Shown here piece after piece: positions 1-7,469 of a stretch of 8,660 bases of DNA. The stretch is from contig URQG01000070.1 in the NCBI GenBank assembly GCA_900549895.1, positions 1-8,660 of the forward strand, in the 5' to 3' direction. The translations under genes and the position numbers were made by a program. The stretch comes from an uncultured Lachnobacterium sp. Its GTDB lineage: Bacteria > Bacillota > Clostridia > Lachnospirales > Lachnospiraceae. Below the pieces are notes generated by a model that was not told the DNA's origin, searched no databases, and saw only the letters and a program-made list of their open reading frames with translations. The number at the start of each line of letters is the position of its first letter. Position 1 is the first letter of the stretch.

Positions 1-50
1 TACGAGATTACTACGCGTCTCGTGGGCTCGGAGATGTGTATAAGAGACAG
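1..50 (+). other. Untrimmed Nextera i7 adapter (sequencing artefact)
   Basis: This is not genomic DNA. Bases 1-8 match the inner end of the Illumina P7 oligo and 9-16 (tactacgc) sit where the i7 index belongs. Read as its reverse complement the index is gcgtagta, which I recall as Nextera XT index N719. Bases 17-31 are the Read-2 linker gtctcgtgggctcgg, and 32-50 are the 19-bp Tn5 mosaic end agatgtgtataagagacag. Genomic sequence starts at 51, inside folP. Any reading frame that starts here (for example peptides containing MCIRDS or MYKRQ) is an adapter translation. Confidence 0.98.
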
Positions 51-776
51 CTGCTGCACACCGTACACGGTTGTTACCATCGTTCCTTCCACGCGCTCGT
101 CTTTTGTTGTATCAAGTGTAAGTCCCACAACCGACTTTCTGGATGTTCCAAGCAGTATCGGATATCCAAGTTCATGCAGTCTGCCCACCTCACGGATCGC
201 CACAAGATTGTTCTCATACGACTTTGCAAAACCGACACCCGGATCAAGCATGATCTTGTCGTCCGCGATCCCCGCCTTCTTGGCGATTGCAACCGTTTCC
301 CGCAGATCATCGAGCATGTCCCCCATGAAATCATCATAATCCATGTTGCCCCTGTTGTGCATCAGACAGCAGGCCACTCCGTGACGCGCGATCACATCAG
401 CCATCTTCGGATCATACTTAAGTCCCCAGATATCGTTGACCAGATCCGCTCCGGCCTCGATGGCCGCTTCCGCCACCGCACTTTTATAAGTATCAATCGA
501 TACCGGAACATCAAACTGCTCCTTGATGGCACGGATAACCGGAACGACACGGGAGATCTCCTCCTCATCCGGAATCATCGTATAGCCCGGACGCGTCGAC
601 TCTCCGCCAACATCAATGATCGTTGCCCCTTCCTCAATCATCTGCTTTGTATGTGCGATTGCCGCATCCAGATGATTGAACCTGCCGCCATCGGAAAACG
701 AATCCGGCGTTACATTGAGTATTCCCATCACATAAGTGTCATTCTCTACATCAAACTGTTTATTCCCGATTTTCAT
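51..776 (-). CDS. folP: Dihydropteroate synthase (FolP), C-terminus cut off by the contig end
   Basis: The enzyme condenses 6-hydroxymethyl-dihydropterin pyrophosphate with p-aminobenzoate to give 7,8-dihydropteroate; it is the cytosolic sulfonamide target. The frame is open for 242 codons from ATG 774-776 down to 51, where adapter begins, so no stop codon is seen. Visible family motifs are NVTPDSFSDGG (21-31), GGESTRPG (57-64), VNDIWG (113-118), LDPGVGFAK (177-185) and LLGTSRKS (208-215), followed by DERVEGT (226-232). The family is usually about 265-280 residues, so roughly the last 25-35 are missing, including the terminal R-x-H substrate motif. Phe27 and Pro63, equivalent to E. coli sulfonamide-resistance sites Phe28 and Pro64, are wild type. 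An SD-like GAGAGG lies at 783-788, 6 nt before the ATG. The gene follows folE by 56 bp in the same direction, consistent with one folate operon. The truncation is an assembly limit, not a broken gene. Confidence 0.96.
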
Positions 777-832
777 AACCAGCCTCTCTTTTTCGGAATC
801 TTGTTCTTTTATCGAGTTTCAAAAAATAGTGT

Positions 833-1384
833 CTATTTCGTGAGTGCAAAAAAGCGGTCACACAACTCCTTATTTTCCTCGAACACACCGCGCGCCGCAT
901 AGGTTACCGTCTTGCTTTCCGGTTTTTTAATACCACGCATCGTCATGCACATATGCTCTGCCTCTACAAGTACGATCGCACCTTTCGGATTCAGACACTC
1001 CATTAACGCATCCGCAATCTGTCCGGTCATCCTCTCCTGAATCTGCGGACGTCTTGCATACACCTCTACCGTGCGGGCAAGTTTACTGATGCCGACCACT
1101 TTACCGTCTGGCACATAAGCCACATGTGCTTTTCCGTAAAACGGAAGCAGATGATGTTCACACATAGAATAAAACGTAATATCTTTCTCAATGACCATCT
1201 CGTTATTATCAACGTGAAAGGTCTTTGCCAGATGCTCGGATGCATCTGTATGCAGTCCGGCAAACAATTCCTCATACATTCTGGCGATACGATCCGGAGT
1301 CTCGAGAAGTCCTTCTCTCGTTGTATCTTCTCCGACGCCCTCCAAAATCAGTTTTACGCCTTCTTTAATTTTCTCTTTATCCAT
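833..1384 (-). CDS. folE: GTP cyclohydrolase I (FolE, type IA)
   Basis: This zinc enzyme converts GTP to 7,8-dihydroneopterin triphosphate and formate, the first committed step of folate synthesis; the family forms a homodecamer in the cytosol. The 183-residue protein is full length for the short Gram-positive form, lacking the longer N-terminus of E. coli FolE. The CEHHLLPFYGKAHVAYVP signature is at 75-92. Predicted zinc ligands are Cys75, His78 and Cys146 (in HMCMTMRG, 144-151), and His77 is the catalytic histidine of the CEHH motif. The block GISKLARTVEVYARRPQIQE (98-117) is also family-typical. The ATG at 1382-1384 has AGGA at 1391-1394 with 6-nt spacing. It begins 21 bp after the folC stop and precedes folP, so the folate genes appear co-transcribed. 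Nothing looks damaged. Identity is secure because the zinc-dependent CEHH signature separates it from the FolE2 (type IB) family. Confidence 0.98.
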   Translation of the reverse strand: MDKEKIKEGVKLILEGVGEDTTREGLLETPDRIARMYEELFAGLHTDASEHLAKTFHVDNNEMVIEKDITFYSMCEHHLLPFYGKAHVAYVPDGKVVGISKLARTVEVYARRPQIQERMTGQIADALMECLNPKGAIVLVEAEHMCMTMRGIKKPESKTVTYAARGVFEENKELCDRFFALTK

Positions 1385-1405
1385 GACTTTTCCTGCTTCC
1401 CGTTT

Positions 1406-2749
1406 CTATTTTTTCAGCGAATCAAAGGCACACTTCAAATCCCCAAGATAAGACAATGATCCAAACGCAAGCACCGGTTCCTCATGTGAGAGTGCTTCTT
1501 CCAGTGCCTTCTCAACGGATTCGCATGCCTGTACATTCTCATAATAATTGCTTGCTTCCTTTGCCAGCCGCTCAGCATTAAGCGCCCGTGCATTATGCGG
1601 TGTAACCGTGTACACACGCTTTGCAAAAGGCAACATGATCCGAAGCATCTTCTCATGCTCCTTGTCCGCCAGCACTCCTATTATATAAGTTAAGCGTGTA
1701 TTTGTAAAACAATTTTCAATCGTCGCCGCAAGCTGCTTTGCCGCATCCTCATTGTGAGCACCGTCAATAACAAGAAAAGGTTCCGTACTTACCACTTCAA
1801 ATCTACCGGGCCAGCGCGTCTTTTCCATACCATCTCTTATGATTTCCAATATGTGTTCTTCTAGTGACTTTGCATAACTCCTGCCTGCCGCTTCCTTTTT
1901 CTCATTCGACATCAGCACCGGCAGTAACGCATACGCCACCTCTGCTGCAAGTGCGGCATTCTTCACCTGATACACACCGGCCATCACCGTCTTAAGTGTT
2001 ATGCCCACCCCGGATGCAAGCACATGAGAAAAGGCCATATTGCCCGGCTTATCTTCCAGCAAGATATCCGTCTGTGTATCCGCAAACACAATTGGCGCGT
2101 CCTTTTCGGATGCCACTGCTGTCAGCACTTCTTTTACCACCTGATTCTGCTCCGCCGCATATACCGGACATCCAACCTTGATAATACCGGCTTTGGCACG
2201 GGCAATCGATGCAATTGTATCACCCAGAAACTGCATATGATCCATGCTGATGCTTGTGATCACGCTCGCAAGCGGATGCGTGATCAGATTCGTGGCATCC
2301 AGTTCGCCGCCCATTCCGGTCTCAAGCAGCACAACATCCGGCTTTTTCTCATAAAACCAAAGGAACGCTACCGCCGTCTCGATTTCAAAGATGGTTGGGC
2401 ATTCCTTTCCGGCAGATACCATAATGTCACAGGCATCTTTTACCTGTGACATTACATTTGCATATTCGGTTTCCGTGATGTTCTCGCCGTCATACGTAAA
2501 GACTTCTAACGGTGTAAATACCGCCGGAGACGTGTATCGCGCCACATGAAGCCCTGCCTCACGAAAAATCGACGCCAGATACGCCCCAACCGATCCCTTA
2601 CCGTTGGTTCCGGCTATATGGATGATGGGAAGCTTTTCCTGCACATCGGACAATTCCGCCATCAGTGCACGGATGCTGTCAAGGCCTAAGATACTTCCGC
2701 TTTTTGCTGCCTGACCGGCAAAGGCACATGCCTGTTCATACGTCATCAT
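1406..2749 (-). CDS. folC: Folylpolyglutamate synthase / dihydrofolate synthase (FolC)
   Basis: This Mur-ligase-family, ATP-dependent enzyme adds glutamate to dihydropteroate and/or extends the polyglutamate tail of folates. Of 447 residues (family about 420-450), IHIAGTNGKGS (43-53) is the ATP-binding P-loop. FEIETAVAFLWF (121-132), LLETGMGGELDATN (141-154) and DHMQFLGDTIASIARAKAGIIK (170-191) follow. Lys186 of the KAGI block is the probable carbamylated lysine of Mur ligases. DGAHNEDA is the C-terminal domain motif (commonly DGAHNP, so one variant residue). The start is ATG 2747-2749, directly followed by a second ATG (2744-2746); either could be used. Only 2 bp separate it from the parC stop (2752-2754), so translational coupling to parC is likely. 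Whether it is bifunctional or only FPGS cannot be told from sequence, though the adjacent folE and folP favour a role in de novo folate synthesis. Confidence 0.96.
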   Translation of the reverse strand: MMTYEQACAFAGQAAKSGSILGLDSIRALMAELSDVQEKLPIIHIAGTNGKGSVGAYLASIFREAGLHVARYTSPAVFTPLEVFTYDGENITETEYANVMSQVKDACDIMVSAGKECPTIFEIETAVAFLWFYEKKPDVVLLETGMGGELDATNLITHPLASVITSISMDHMQFLGDTIASIARAKAGIIKVGCPVYAAEQNQVVKEVLTAVASEKDAPIVFADTQTDILLEDKPGNMAFSHVLASGVGITLKTVMAGVYQVKNAALAAEVAYALLPVLMSNEKKEAAGRSYAKSLEEHILEIIRDGMEKTRWPGRFEVVSTEPFLVIDGAHNEDAAKQLAATIENCFTNTRLTYIIGVLADKEHEKMLRIMLPFAKRVYTVTPHNARALNAERLAKEASNYYENVQACESVEKALEEALSHEEPVLAFGSLSYLGDLKCAFDSLKK

Positions 2750-2751
2750 TG

Positions 2752-4983
2752 TTACTTTCGTACCCCTTTCGTATCACGGTTCCCGATATGAAGCCGGTTC
2801 AAAGCGATCATCTTGCCTTTGACCTCAACTTCCTCATTCTCGCCCTCTCGCAATACATAGATATGCTTTAAAGTATCTCCCGCTGCAAGCTTCATGCCGC
2901 GCACACCCACAGCTGTCTTTTTCTTCTGTGGAATCTGTCCGCAGTCAATACGCAGAAACATATCCTTATTCGAGCACATAACCAATGTCTCATCCCCCTC
3001 TATTGCACGGACGGTCAAAAGTTCATCCCCTTCGGCGAGCTTCGTGGCTGCTGTCGTCTTCTTTCCGACAACAAACTCGGCACCGTCCACAAGTTTTAAC
3101 ATCGACTGACTTGTTCCGAACACAAGCGTATGAGAACTTACCTGTTCAAGGCTTGCAATATATACAAAGTTCTCTTCTTTACTGTCATAATTGCATACAT
3201 TATCGATCGGAGTTCCTTTATCCCTAAACTTTCCGTAAGGCAGATCAAGTACTTTCAAAAGATGCATCTGGCCTTTATCCGTAAAAATACAGATCTTATC
3301 GGTATTCTTGCAGGTAAAAATGTAACGGTTCTCCGCATCTGCCGTTTCTTTGTTTCTCTCATAGACTGCAGTATCTACCGTCTTTGCATATCCGAAACGA
3401 TCCATCAGGAACACCACATCCTGCTCCTCGATTGCCTTCTCCACAACAACGGCTTCCTTTAAGTTATCAATCTCTGTGCGACGTTCCTTGGCATACTGCT
3501 TCTTGAAACTCTGCAGTTCCTTGATAATGACTTTTGCCATAGAAGAACGGTGCTCTAAGATATCCTCATACTTTCCAATGTTCAAAAGCGTCTCATCGTG
3601 CTCCTTCATGAGCGCTTCGATCTCTAATCCGATCAGTTTGTACAAACGCATATCAAGGATTGCCTGTGCCTGTCGCTCTGTAAAATGAAGCTGCTGCGCC
3701 ATAATCTCGGATGCCGGATTCCTGAACGTAATATTGTCGGTCACGCCGTCTGTCAAGCATGCCTTGGCATCTTTGATATTGCGGCTTCCGCGCAGAATTT
3801 CGATGATGAGGTCAATCACATTACAAGCCTTGATCAGACCTTCCTGAATCTCTTTCTTATCGAGTTCCTTTGCCAGAAGCGTCTTATACTTACGTGTTGC
3901 GATCTCATACTGGAACTGCACATGATGACGAATGATCGGTACGATTCCCATCGTCTCCGGTCTTCCGTCCGCTACCGCCAGCATATTGACGCCGAATGTA
4001 TCTTCAAGCTTTGTTTTCTTATATAACAGATTTTTTAATCCTTCTACATCCGCGCCTTTTTTCAGGTCAAGGACAATACGGATTCCCTCTTTGGACGACT
4101 GGTTCGTGATATCCACAATATCCGAGGTAACCTTTGTTTCCACAAGATTTCCCACATCATTTAGAAATTTACCGATGTTGGCACCGATCATGGTATATGG
4201 AATCTCCGTGATCACAAGACGCTGCTTGCCGCCTTTCATCTGCTCAACTTCAACACGGCCTCTTACCTTGATCTTGCCGACACCGCTCTCATAGATTGCC
4301 GGAAGATCATCCTTATTGGCAATAATTCCACCGGTTGGGAAATCCGGTCCCTGAATGTATTCCATCATCTCAGCGGTATTGATATCCGGATTCTTCATGT
4401 AAGCGATCACACCGTCAATGACCTCACCGAAGTTATGTGGCGGAATCGAGGTTGCCATACCGACTGCAATACCTTCCGCACCGTTGATCAGAAGATTCGG
4501 CACCTTGACCGGAAGTACGACAGGCTCCTTCTCCGTCTCATCGAAGTTCGGCATAAAATCAACGACATCCTTGTCCAGATCCGCCAGATACGCTTCCTGT
4601 GTCACCTTTTGCAGACGCGCCTCGGTATATCGCATCGCAGCGGCTCCGTCACCCTCGATGGATCCGAAGTTACCATGACCATCAACAAGAGGCAGTCCCT
4701 TCTTGAAATCCTGTGCCATAACGACCAAAGCATCATAAATCGACGAATCTCCATGCGGATGATACTTACCCATCGTATCACCTACGATACGCGCACTCTT
4801 ACGAAACGGCTTATCGTAACGGATTCCAAGCTCATACATATCGTAGAGCGTTCTTCTTTGTACCGGCTTAAGACCGTCACGCACATCCGGGAGCGCTCTT
4901 GCGATAATGACAGACATCGCATAATCTATATAGGATTTTTGCATCAACTCCGAATATTCGGTCTGGATGATACTCTGTTCCAT
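2752..4983 (-). CDS. parC: Type IIA DNA topoisomerase subunit A (ParC-like; gyrase A possible)
   Basis: This is the DNA breakage-reunion subunit, which would form an A2B2 enzyme with the B subunit encoded upstream. I place the start at ATG 4981-4983 (743 residues). A TTG two codons earlier (4987-4989) is only 1 nt from the SD, while the ATG has GAGAGGA at 4991-4997 with 7-nt spacing. Numbered from the ATG, the catalytic Tyr119 follows Arg118 in AAAMRYTEARL, and the quinolone-determining region HPHGDSSIYD has Ser80 and Asp84, a susceptible-type pattern. IPPHNFGEVIDG and the tower domain follow. The C-terminal domain (about 490-743) has beta-pinwheel-like repeats but no GyrA box (QRRGGKG). The numbering matches ParC/GrlA (S80, E84, Y119), and the pair is not near dnaA/recF genes. 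Both points favour topoisomerase IV. Asp84 is more GyrA-like, so subtype is moderate while the family is certain. A 571-bp palindromic insertion separates it from parE. Confidence 0.93.
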   Translation of the reverse strand: MEQSIIQTEYSELMQKSYIDYAMSVIIARALPDVRDGLKPVQRRTLYDMYELGIRYDKPFRKSARIVGDTMGKYHPHGDSSIYDALVVMAQDFKKGLPLVDGHGNFGSIEGDGAAAMRYTEARLQKVTQEAYLADLDKDVVDFMPNFDETEKEPVVLPVKVPNLLINGAEGIAVGMATSIPPHNFGEVIDGVIAYMKNPDINTAEMMEYIQGPDFPTGGIIANKDDLPAIYESGVGKIKVRGRVEVEQMKGGKQRLVITEIPYTMIGANIGKFLNDVGNLVETKVTSDIVDITNQSSKEGIRIVLDLKKGADVEGLKNLLYKKTKLEDTFGVNMLAVADGRPETMGIVPIIRHHVQFQYEIATRKYKTLLAKELDKKEIQEGLIKACNVIDLIIEILRGSRNIKDAKACLTDGVTDNITFRNPASEIMAQQLHFTERQAQAILDMRLYKLIGLEIEALMKEHDETLLNIGKYEDILEHRSSMAKVIIKELQSFKKQYAKERRTEIDNLKEAVVVEKAIEEQDVVFLMDRFGYAKTVDTAVYERNKETADAENRYIFTCKNTDKICIFTDKGQMHLLKVLDLPYGKFRDKGTPIDNVCNYDSKEENFVYIASLEQVSSHTLVFGTSQSMLKLVDGAEFVVGKKTTAATKLAEGDELLTVRAIEGDETLVMCSNKDMFLRIDCGQIPQKKKTAVGVRGMKLAAGDTLKHIYVLREGENEEVEVKGKMIALNRLHIGNRDTKGVRK
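2756..2768 (-). promoter_or_regulatory. Possible folC Shine-Dalgarno inside the end of parC
   Basis: On the minus strand this reads aaggggtacgaaa, encoding the last parC residues. The AAGGGG part (2763-2768) is purine-rich but lies 13 nt before the first folC ATG, which is longer than usual. Re-initiation after the parC stop (2752-2754) may matter more. The same 13-mer lies immediately before parE (7470-7482), where it is better spaced. Confidence 0.4.
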
Positions 4984-4990
4984 AATCAAT

Positions 4991-4997
4991 TCCTCTC
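4991..4997 (-). promoter_or_regulatory. parC ribosome binding site that fixes the start codon
   Basis: The minus strand reads gagagga, 7 nt before ATG 4981-4983 but only 1 nt before the in-frame TTG at 4987-4989. This selects the ATG. The site lies just outside the foldback element, so the element's insertion left parC translation signals intact. Confidence 0.8.
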
Positions 4998-5005
4998 TTT
5001 ATCTA

Positions 5006-5012
5006 CTATTTT
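5006..5012. repeat. Putative target-site duplication, copy 1 (ctatttt)
   Basis: The 7-bp ctatttt is repeated in the same orientation at 5550-5556, directly outside the two ends of the foldback. The match can be widened to 13 bp (5003-5015 against 5547-5559) with two mismatches. Direct repeats abutting the outer ends of an inverted repeat are the classical trace of transposition. The sequence is AT-rich, so a chance match is possible but would have to occur at just the right place. Confidence 0.65.
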
Positions 5013-5549
5013 GTAAACTTCTCTGCTCTATTCTTTCACACATTTCGATGAAGCCGCATGACATTCTCCTGGTTTTCTCACGATTTGAGGCAGAATTGCT
5101 GAATTTGTCAGCAATATCCGGTTCTCTTAAATTTTGTGTACGACAACGTTTGAACCATTCCGAAACGGTGTCCGCCGGACACAGATGCGCTCGCGATTTC
5201 TAGTCTGCCTAAATGGACGTCCTCAGGAAGTCGCTATGAGCCGCCGCGTCCAAACTCGCTTCATGTGTATTGAAAAATTTCTACACTATGTGCTTCAAAC
5301 AGGTGTCCTGCGGCGGCACGTATCCTTCGAACGTCCATTAAGGCATACACGAAATCACTCGGACGCAGTCTGTGTCCCAGCGAACAACCGTCTACGGAAT
5401 TGTCCAAACTTTGGCGGACATAAATCATAAAAAAGAGAACCGGATATTGCGACAAATTCGTGATTCTGGATCACTAGTGAGAAAATCAGGAGAATGTCAC
5501 GTGGCTTTTGAAATCCCCATAAAAGAATATCCGGCAGAGAAGTTTCCTG
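5013..5549. mobile_element. Full-length palindromic (foldback, MITE-like) element between parE and parC
   Basis: About 537 bp whose left half is an imperfect reverse complement of the right half along its whole length. Paired blocks in order from outside to centre are 5015-5026 with 5534-5545 (12/12); 5059-5081 with 5477-5499 (22/23); 5102-5128 with 5433-5458 (one bulged base); 5144-5162 with 5395-5413 (16/19); 5177-5184 with 5370-5377; 5212-5220 with 5331-5339; 5240-5247 with 5310-5317; and 5265-5269 with 5282-5286 around a loop at 5270-5281. All pairs share a centre near 5276-5280. A 7-bp direct repeat flanks it. No convincing protein gene is inside; frames of 98 (5134-5430, +) and 64 codons (5261-5455, -) only follow from the palindrome. 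Size, inverted symmetry and flanking duplication suggest a non-autonomous transposable element; the family is not recognised. A structured RNA is the alternative. Confidence 0.75.
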
Positions 5550-5556
5550 CTATTTT
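5550..5556. repeat. Putative target-site duplication, copy 2 (ctatttt), overlapping the parE stop
   Basis: This is the second copy of ctatttt, matching 5006-5012. It shares 5555-5556 with the parE TAA stop (5555-5557), so the inferred insertion lay at the very end of parE and the duplication preserved the stop codon. Deleting 5006-5549 in silico leaves a 27-bp parE-parC gap with the SD intact. Confidence 0.65.
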
Positions 5557-7468
5557 ATATATCAAGCTGGGCATCGTTGGCATGCTCATAGATGAAGGCC
5601 TTACGTGGAGGCACATCGGTACCCATAAGCATTGCGGTAACATCGGACGCCATACGGCCGTCCTCGATCTCGATGCGGCGCATCATACGTGTTTCAGGAT
5701 TCAGCGTTGTCTCCCAAAGCTGATCCGCATCCATCTCTCCGAGTCCTTTGTAGCGCTGCAGAGTAAAATTTCCGGTATGCGTCTTACGATACTTGTCAAG
5801 AGCCACATCGTCATACAGATACTCTTCCTTGCCTTTTGACGGAATTACCTTATACAAAGGCGGCATTGCCACATAGACATGTCCCTCAAAGATCAGTTCC
5901 GGCATAAAACGGTAGAAAAGTGTCAGAAGAAGCGTGGAAATATGTGCTCCATCGACATCGGCATCCGCCATAATAATGATCTTATCGTAGCGAAGCTTCG
6001 TAATATCAAAATCGTTTCCGTATCCTTCCGAGAAACCGCAGCCAAACGCATTGATCATCGTCTTGATCTCCGCATTGGCAAGCACCTTGTCGATACTTGC
6101 TTTCTCTACATTTAAGATCTTACCGCGAATCGGCATGATTGCCTGATACATACGGTTACGCGCCATCTTGGCAGAGCCACCGGCAGAATCTCCCTCAACG
6201 ATAAAGATCTCGCACTTGGATGCATCGCGGCTCTCACAGTTGGAAAGCTTTCCGTTGGAATCAAAAGAAAATTTCTGTTTCGTCAGAAGATTGGTTCTCG
6301 CCTTCTCCTCGGCCTTACGTATCTTGGCTGCTTTCTCGGCGCAGCCGATCACCGTCTTTAATGTTTCCAGATTCTTATCGAAATACAGTGGTACCTCATC
6401 ACTTGTCACTTTTGCAGTCGCACGGTTTGCATCCTGATTGTCAAGCTTTGTCTTTGTCTGTCCTTCAAATCGCGGGTCCGGATGCTTAATGGAAACAACT
6501 GCAGTCATTCCGTTACGCACATCTGCACCGTTAAAATTGGCATCCTTTTCCTTTAAAATTCCAAGTTCACGCGCATAAGAATTGATGATTGTGGTAAACG
6601 CCGTCTTAAATCCTGTCAGGTGCGCACCACCCTCTGAGTTATAAATATTATTACAGAATCCCAAAATATTCTCATGGAACTCACTTGTATACTGGAAAGC
6701 GACCTCAACCTCAATTTCTTCACTCTCTCCCTTAAAATAGATCACATCGTGAAGTACTTCAAGGTTATTGTTCAGATCCTTGACAAAACCGATAATTCCG
6801 TCCGGCTCATGGTACTCAATATGCTCCACTTCCGGCTTTCTGCGATCCTCATAGATGATCGTGAGCGCAGGATTTAAGTATGCCGTCTCGTGCATACGGC
6901 TTTTGACATCATCTTCCTTAAACCTTGTCTTCTCAAAGATCTCCGGATCCGGAAGGAAATTGATCTTCGTTCCGGTCTTCTTTGTCTTGCCGATCTTCGG
7001 AAGAAGTCCGTTCTCAAGCGGCAGAACCGGCACACCACGCTCATAGCGATCATGATGGATGTAGCCTTCCCTGCTGATCTGCACATCCATATAAGTGGAA
7101 AGCGCATTCACAACCGAAGAGCCTACTCCATGCAAACCTCCGCTCGTCTTATATGCATTATTATCAAATTTACCGCCGGCATGTAACGTTGAGAAAACAA
7201 CACGTGCAGCTGATACGCCCTTGGCATGCATGCCAACCGGGATTCCTCGTCCGTTATCCTCAACAGTGCAGGAACCATCCGCCTCCAATGTCACCCAGAT
7301 CGTATCACATACTCCGGCCAGATGCTCGTCCACAGAGTTATCGACGATCTCATAGATCAAGTGATTGAGACCCTTGGTCGTAACACTTCCGATATACATT
7401 CCCGGTCTCTTACGAACTGCTTCAAGTCCTTCCAATACCGCTATACTGCTTGCATCATATCCTGACAT
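5555..7468 (-). CDS. parE: Type IIA DNA topoisomerase subunit B (ParE-like; gyrase B possible)
   Basis: This ATPase/TOPRIM subunit drives strand passage by the enzyme whose A subunit is encoded next. The 637 residues are normal for Gram-positive GyrB/ParE, without the long insert of E. coli GyrB. The GHKL ATPase shows Glu40 and Asn44 in YEIVDNSVDE, DNGRGIPVGMH (71-81), GGKFDNNAYKTSGGLHGVGSS (a glycine-rich ATP lid, 98-118) and QTKTKL (337-342, with the ATP-contacting Gln and Lys). TOPRIM shows EGDSAGG (425-431), PIRGKILNVEKA (446-457) and the metal-binding DADVDG (502-507). QRYKGLGEMDADQLWETT (571-588) and a GyrB-type tail follow. Arg133 matches the coumarin-contact Arg136 of E. coli GyrB. 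Motifs such as ILNVEKA look gyrase-like, so ParE versus GyrB is unsettled; the name follows the partner and the absence of a dnaA-recF context. ATG 7466-7468 lies 12 bp after the regulator gene. Confidence 0.93.
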   Translation of the reverse strand: MSGYDASSIAVLEGLEAVRKRPGMYIGSVTTKGLNHLIYEIVDNSVDEHLAGVCDTIWVTLEADGSCTVEDNGRGIPVGMHAKGVSAARVVFSTLHAGGKFDNNAYKTSGGLHGVGSSVVNALSTYMDVQISREGYIHHDRYERGVPVLPLENGLLPKIGKTKKTGTKINFLPDPEIFEKTRFKEDDVKSRMHETAYLNPALTIIYEDRRKPEVEHIEYHEPDGIIGFVKDLNNNLEVLHDVIYFKGESEEIEVEVAFQYTSEFHENILGFCNNIYNSEGGAHLTGFKTAFTTIINSYARELGILKEKDANFNGADVRNGMTAVVSIKHPDPRFEGQTKTKLDNQDANRATAKVTSDEVPLYFDKNLETLKTVIGCAEKAAKIRKAEEKARTNLLTKQKFSFDSNGKLSNCESRDASKCEIFIVEGDSAGGSAKMARNRMYQAIMPIRGKILNVEKASIDKVLANAEIKTMINAFGCGFSEGYGNDFDITKLRYDKIIIMADADVDGAHISTLLLTLFYRFMPELIFEGHVYVAMPPLYKVIPSKGKEEYLYDDVALDKYRKTHTGNFTLQRYKGLGEMDADQLWETTLNPETRMMRRIEIEDGRMASDVTAMLMGTDVPPRKAFIYEHANDAQLDI

Positions 7469-7469
7469 A

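Noticed and set aside
821..838. A possible terminator at the folE stop (aaatag / ctattt stem, triloop, then T run on the minus strand)
   Set aside because: The 6-bp stem is almost all A-T and overlaps the stop codon. It is too weak to call a terminator, and folP follows within 56 bp.
36..902. A 288-codon plus-strand open frame across folP and the end of folE
   Set aside because: It starts inside the adapter and is antisense to folP and folE, whose frames carry full family motifs. Its translation shows no recognisable domain.
4984..5014. A promoter for parC between the foldback and the SD
   Set aside because: TTTACA-like and TAGATA-like hexamers exist on the minus strand, but not at a workable spacing from each other.
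5134..5455. Small open frames inside the foldback (98 codons at 5134-5430, +; 64 codons at 5261-5455, -)
   Set aside because: Both run through the palindrome, have no recognisable domain, and show no good SD. Arg-rich, low-complexity-like peptides are expected from such structured DNA.
5013..5549. The palindrome as an assembly or amplification foldback artefact
   Set aside because: Such artefacts give near-perfect inverted copies. Here the arms differ by many substitutions and indels, and the unit is bounded by direct repeats and intact neighbouring genes.
7061..7072. Apparent loss of the coumarin-contact arginine (His139 in IHHDRYERG of the B subunit)
   Set aside because: On careful alignment E. 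coli GyrB Arg136 is the Arg of QREGK, which matches conserved Arg133 here. His139 aligns with a position that also varies in other species.
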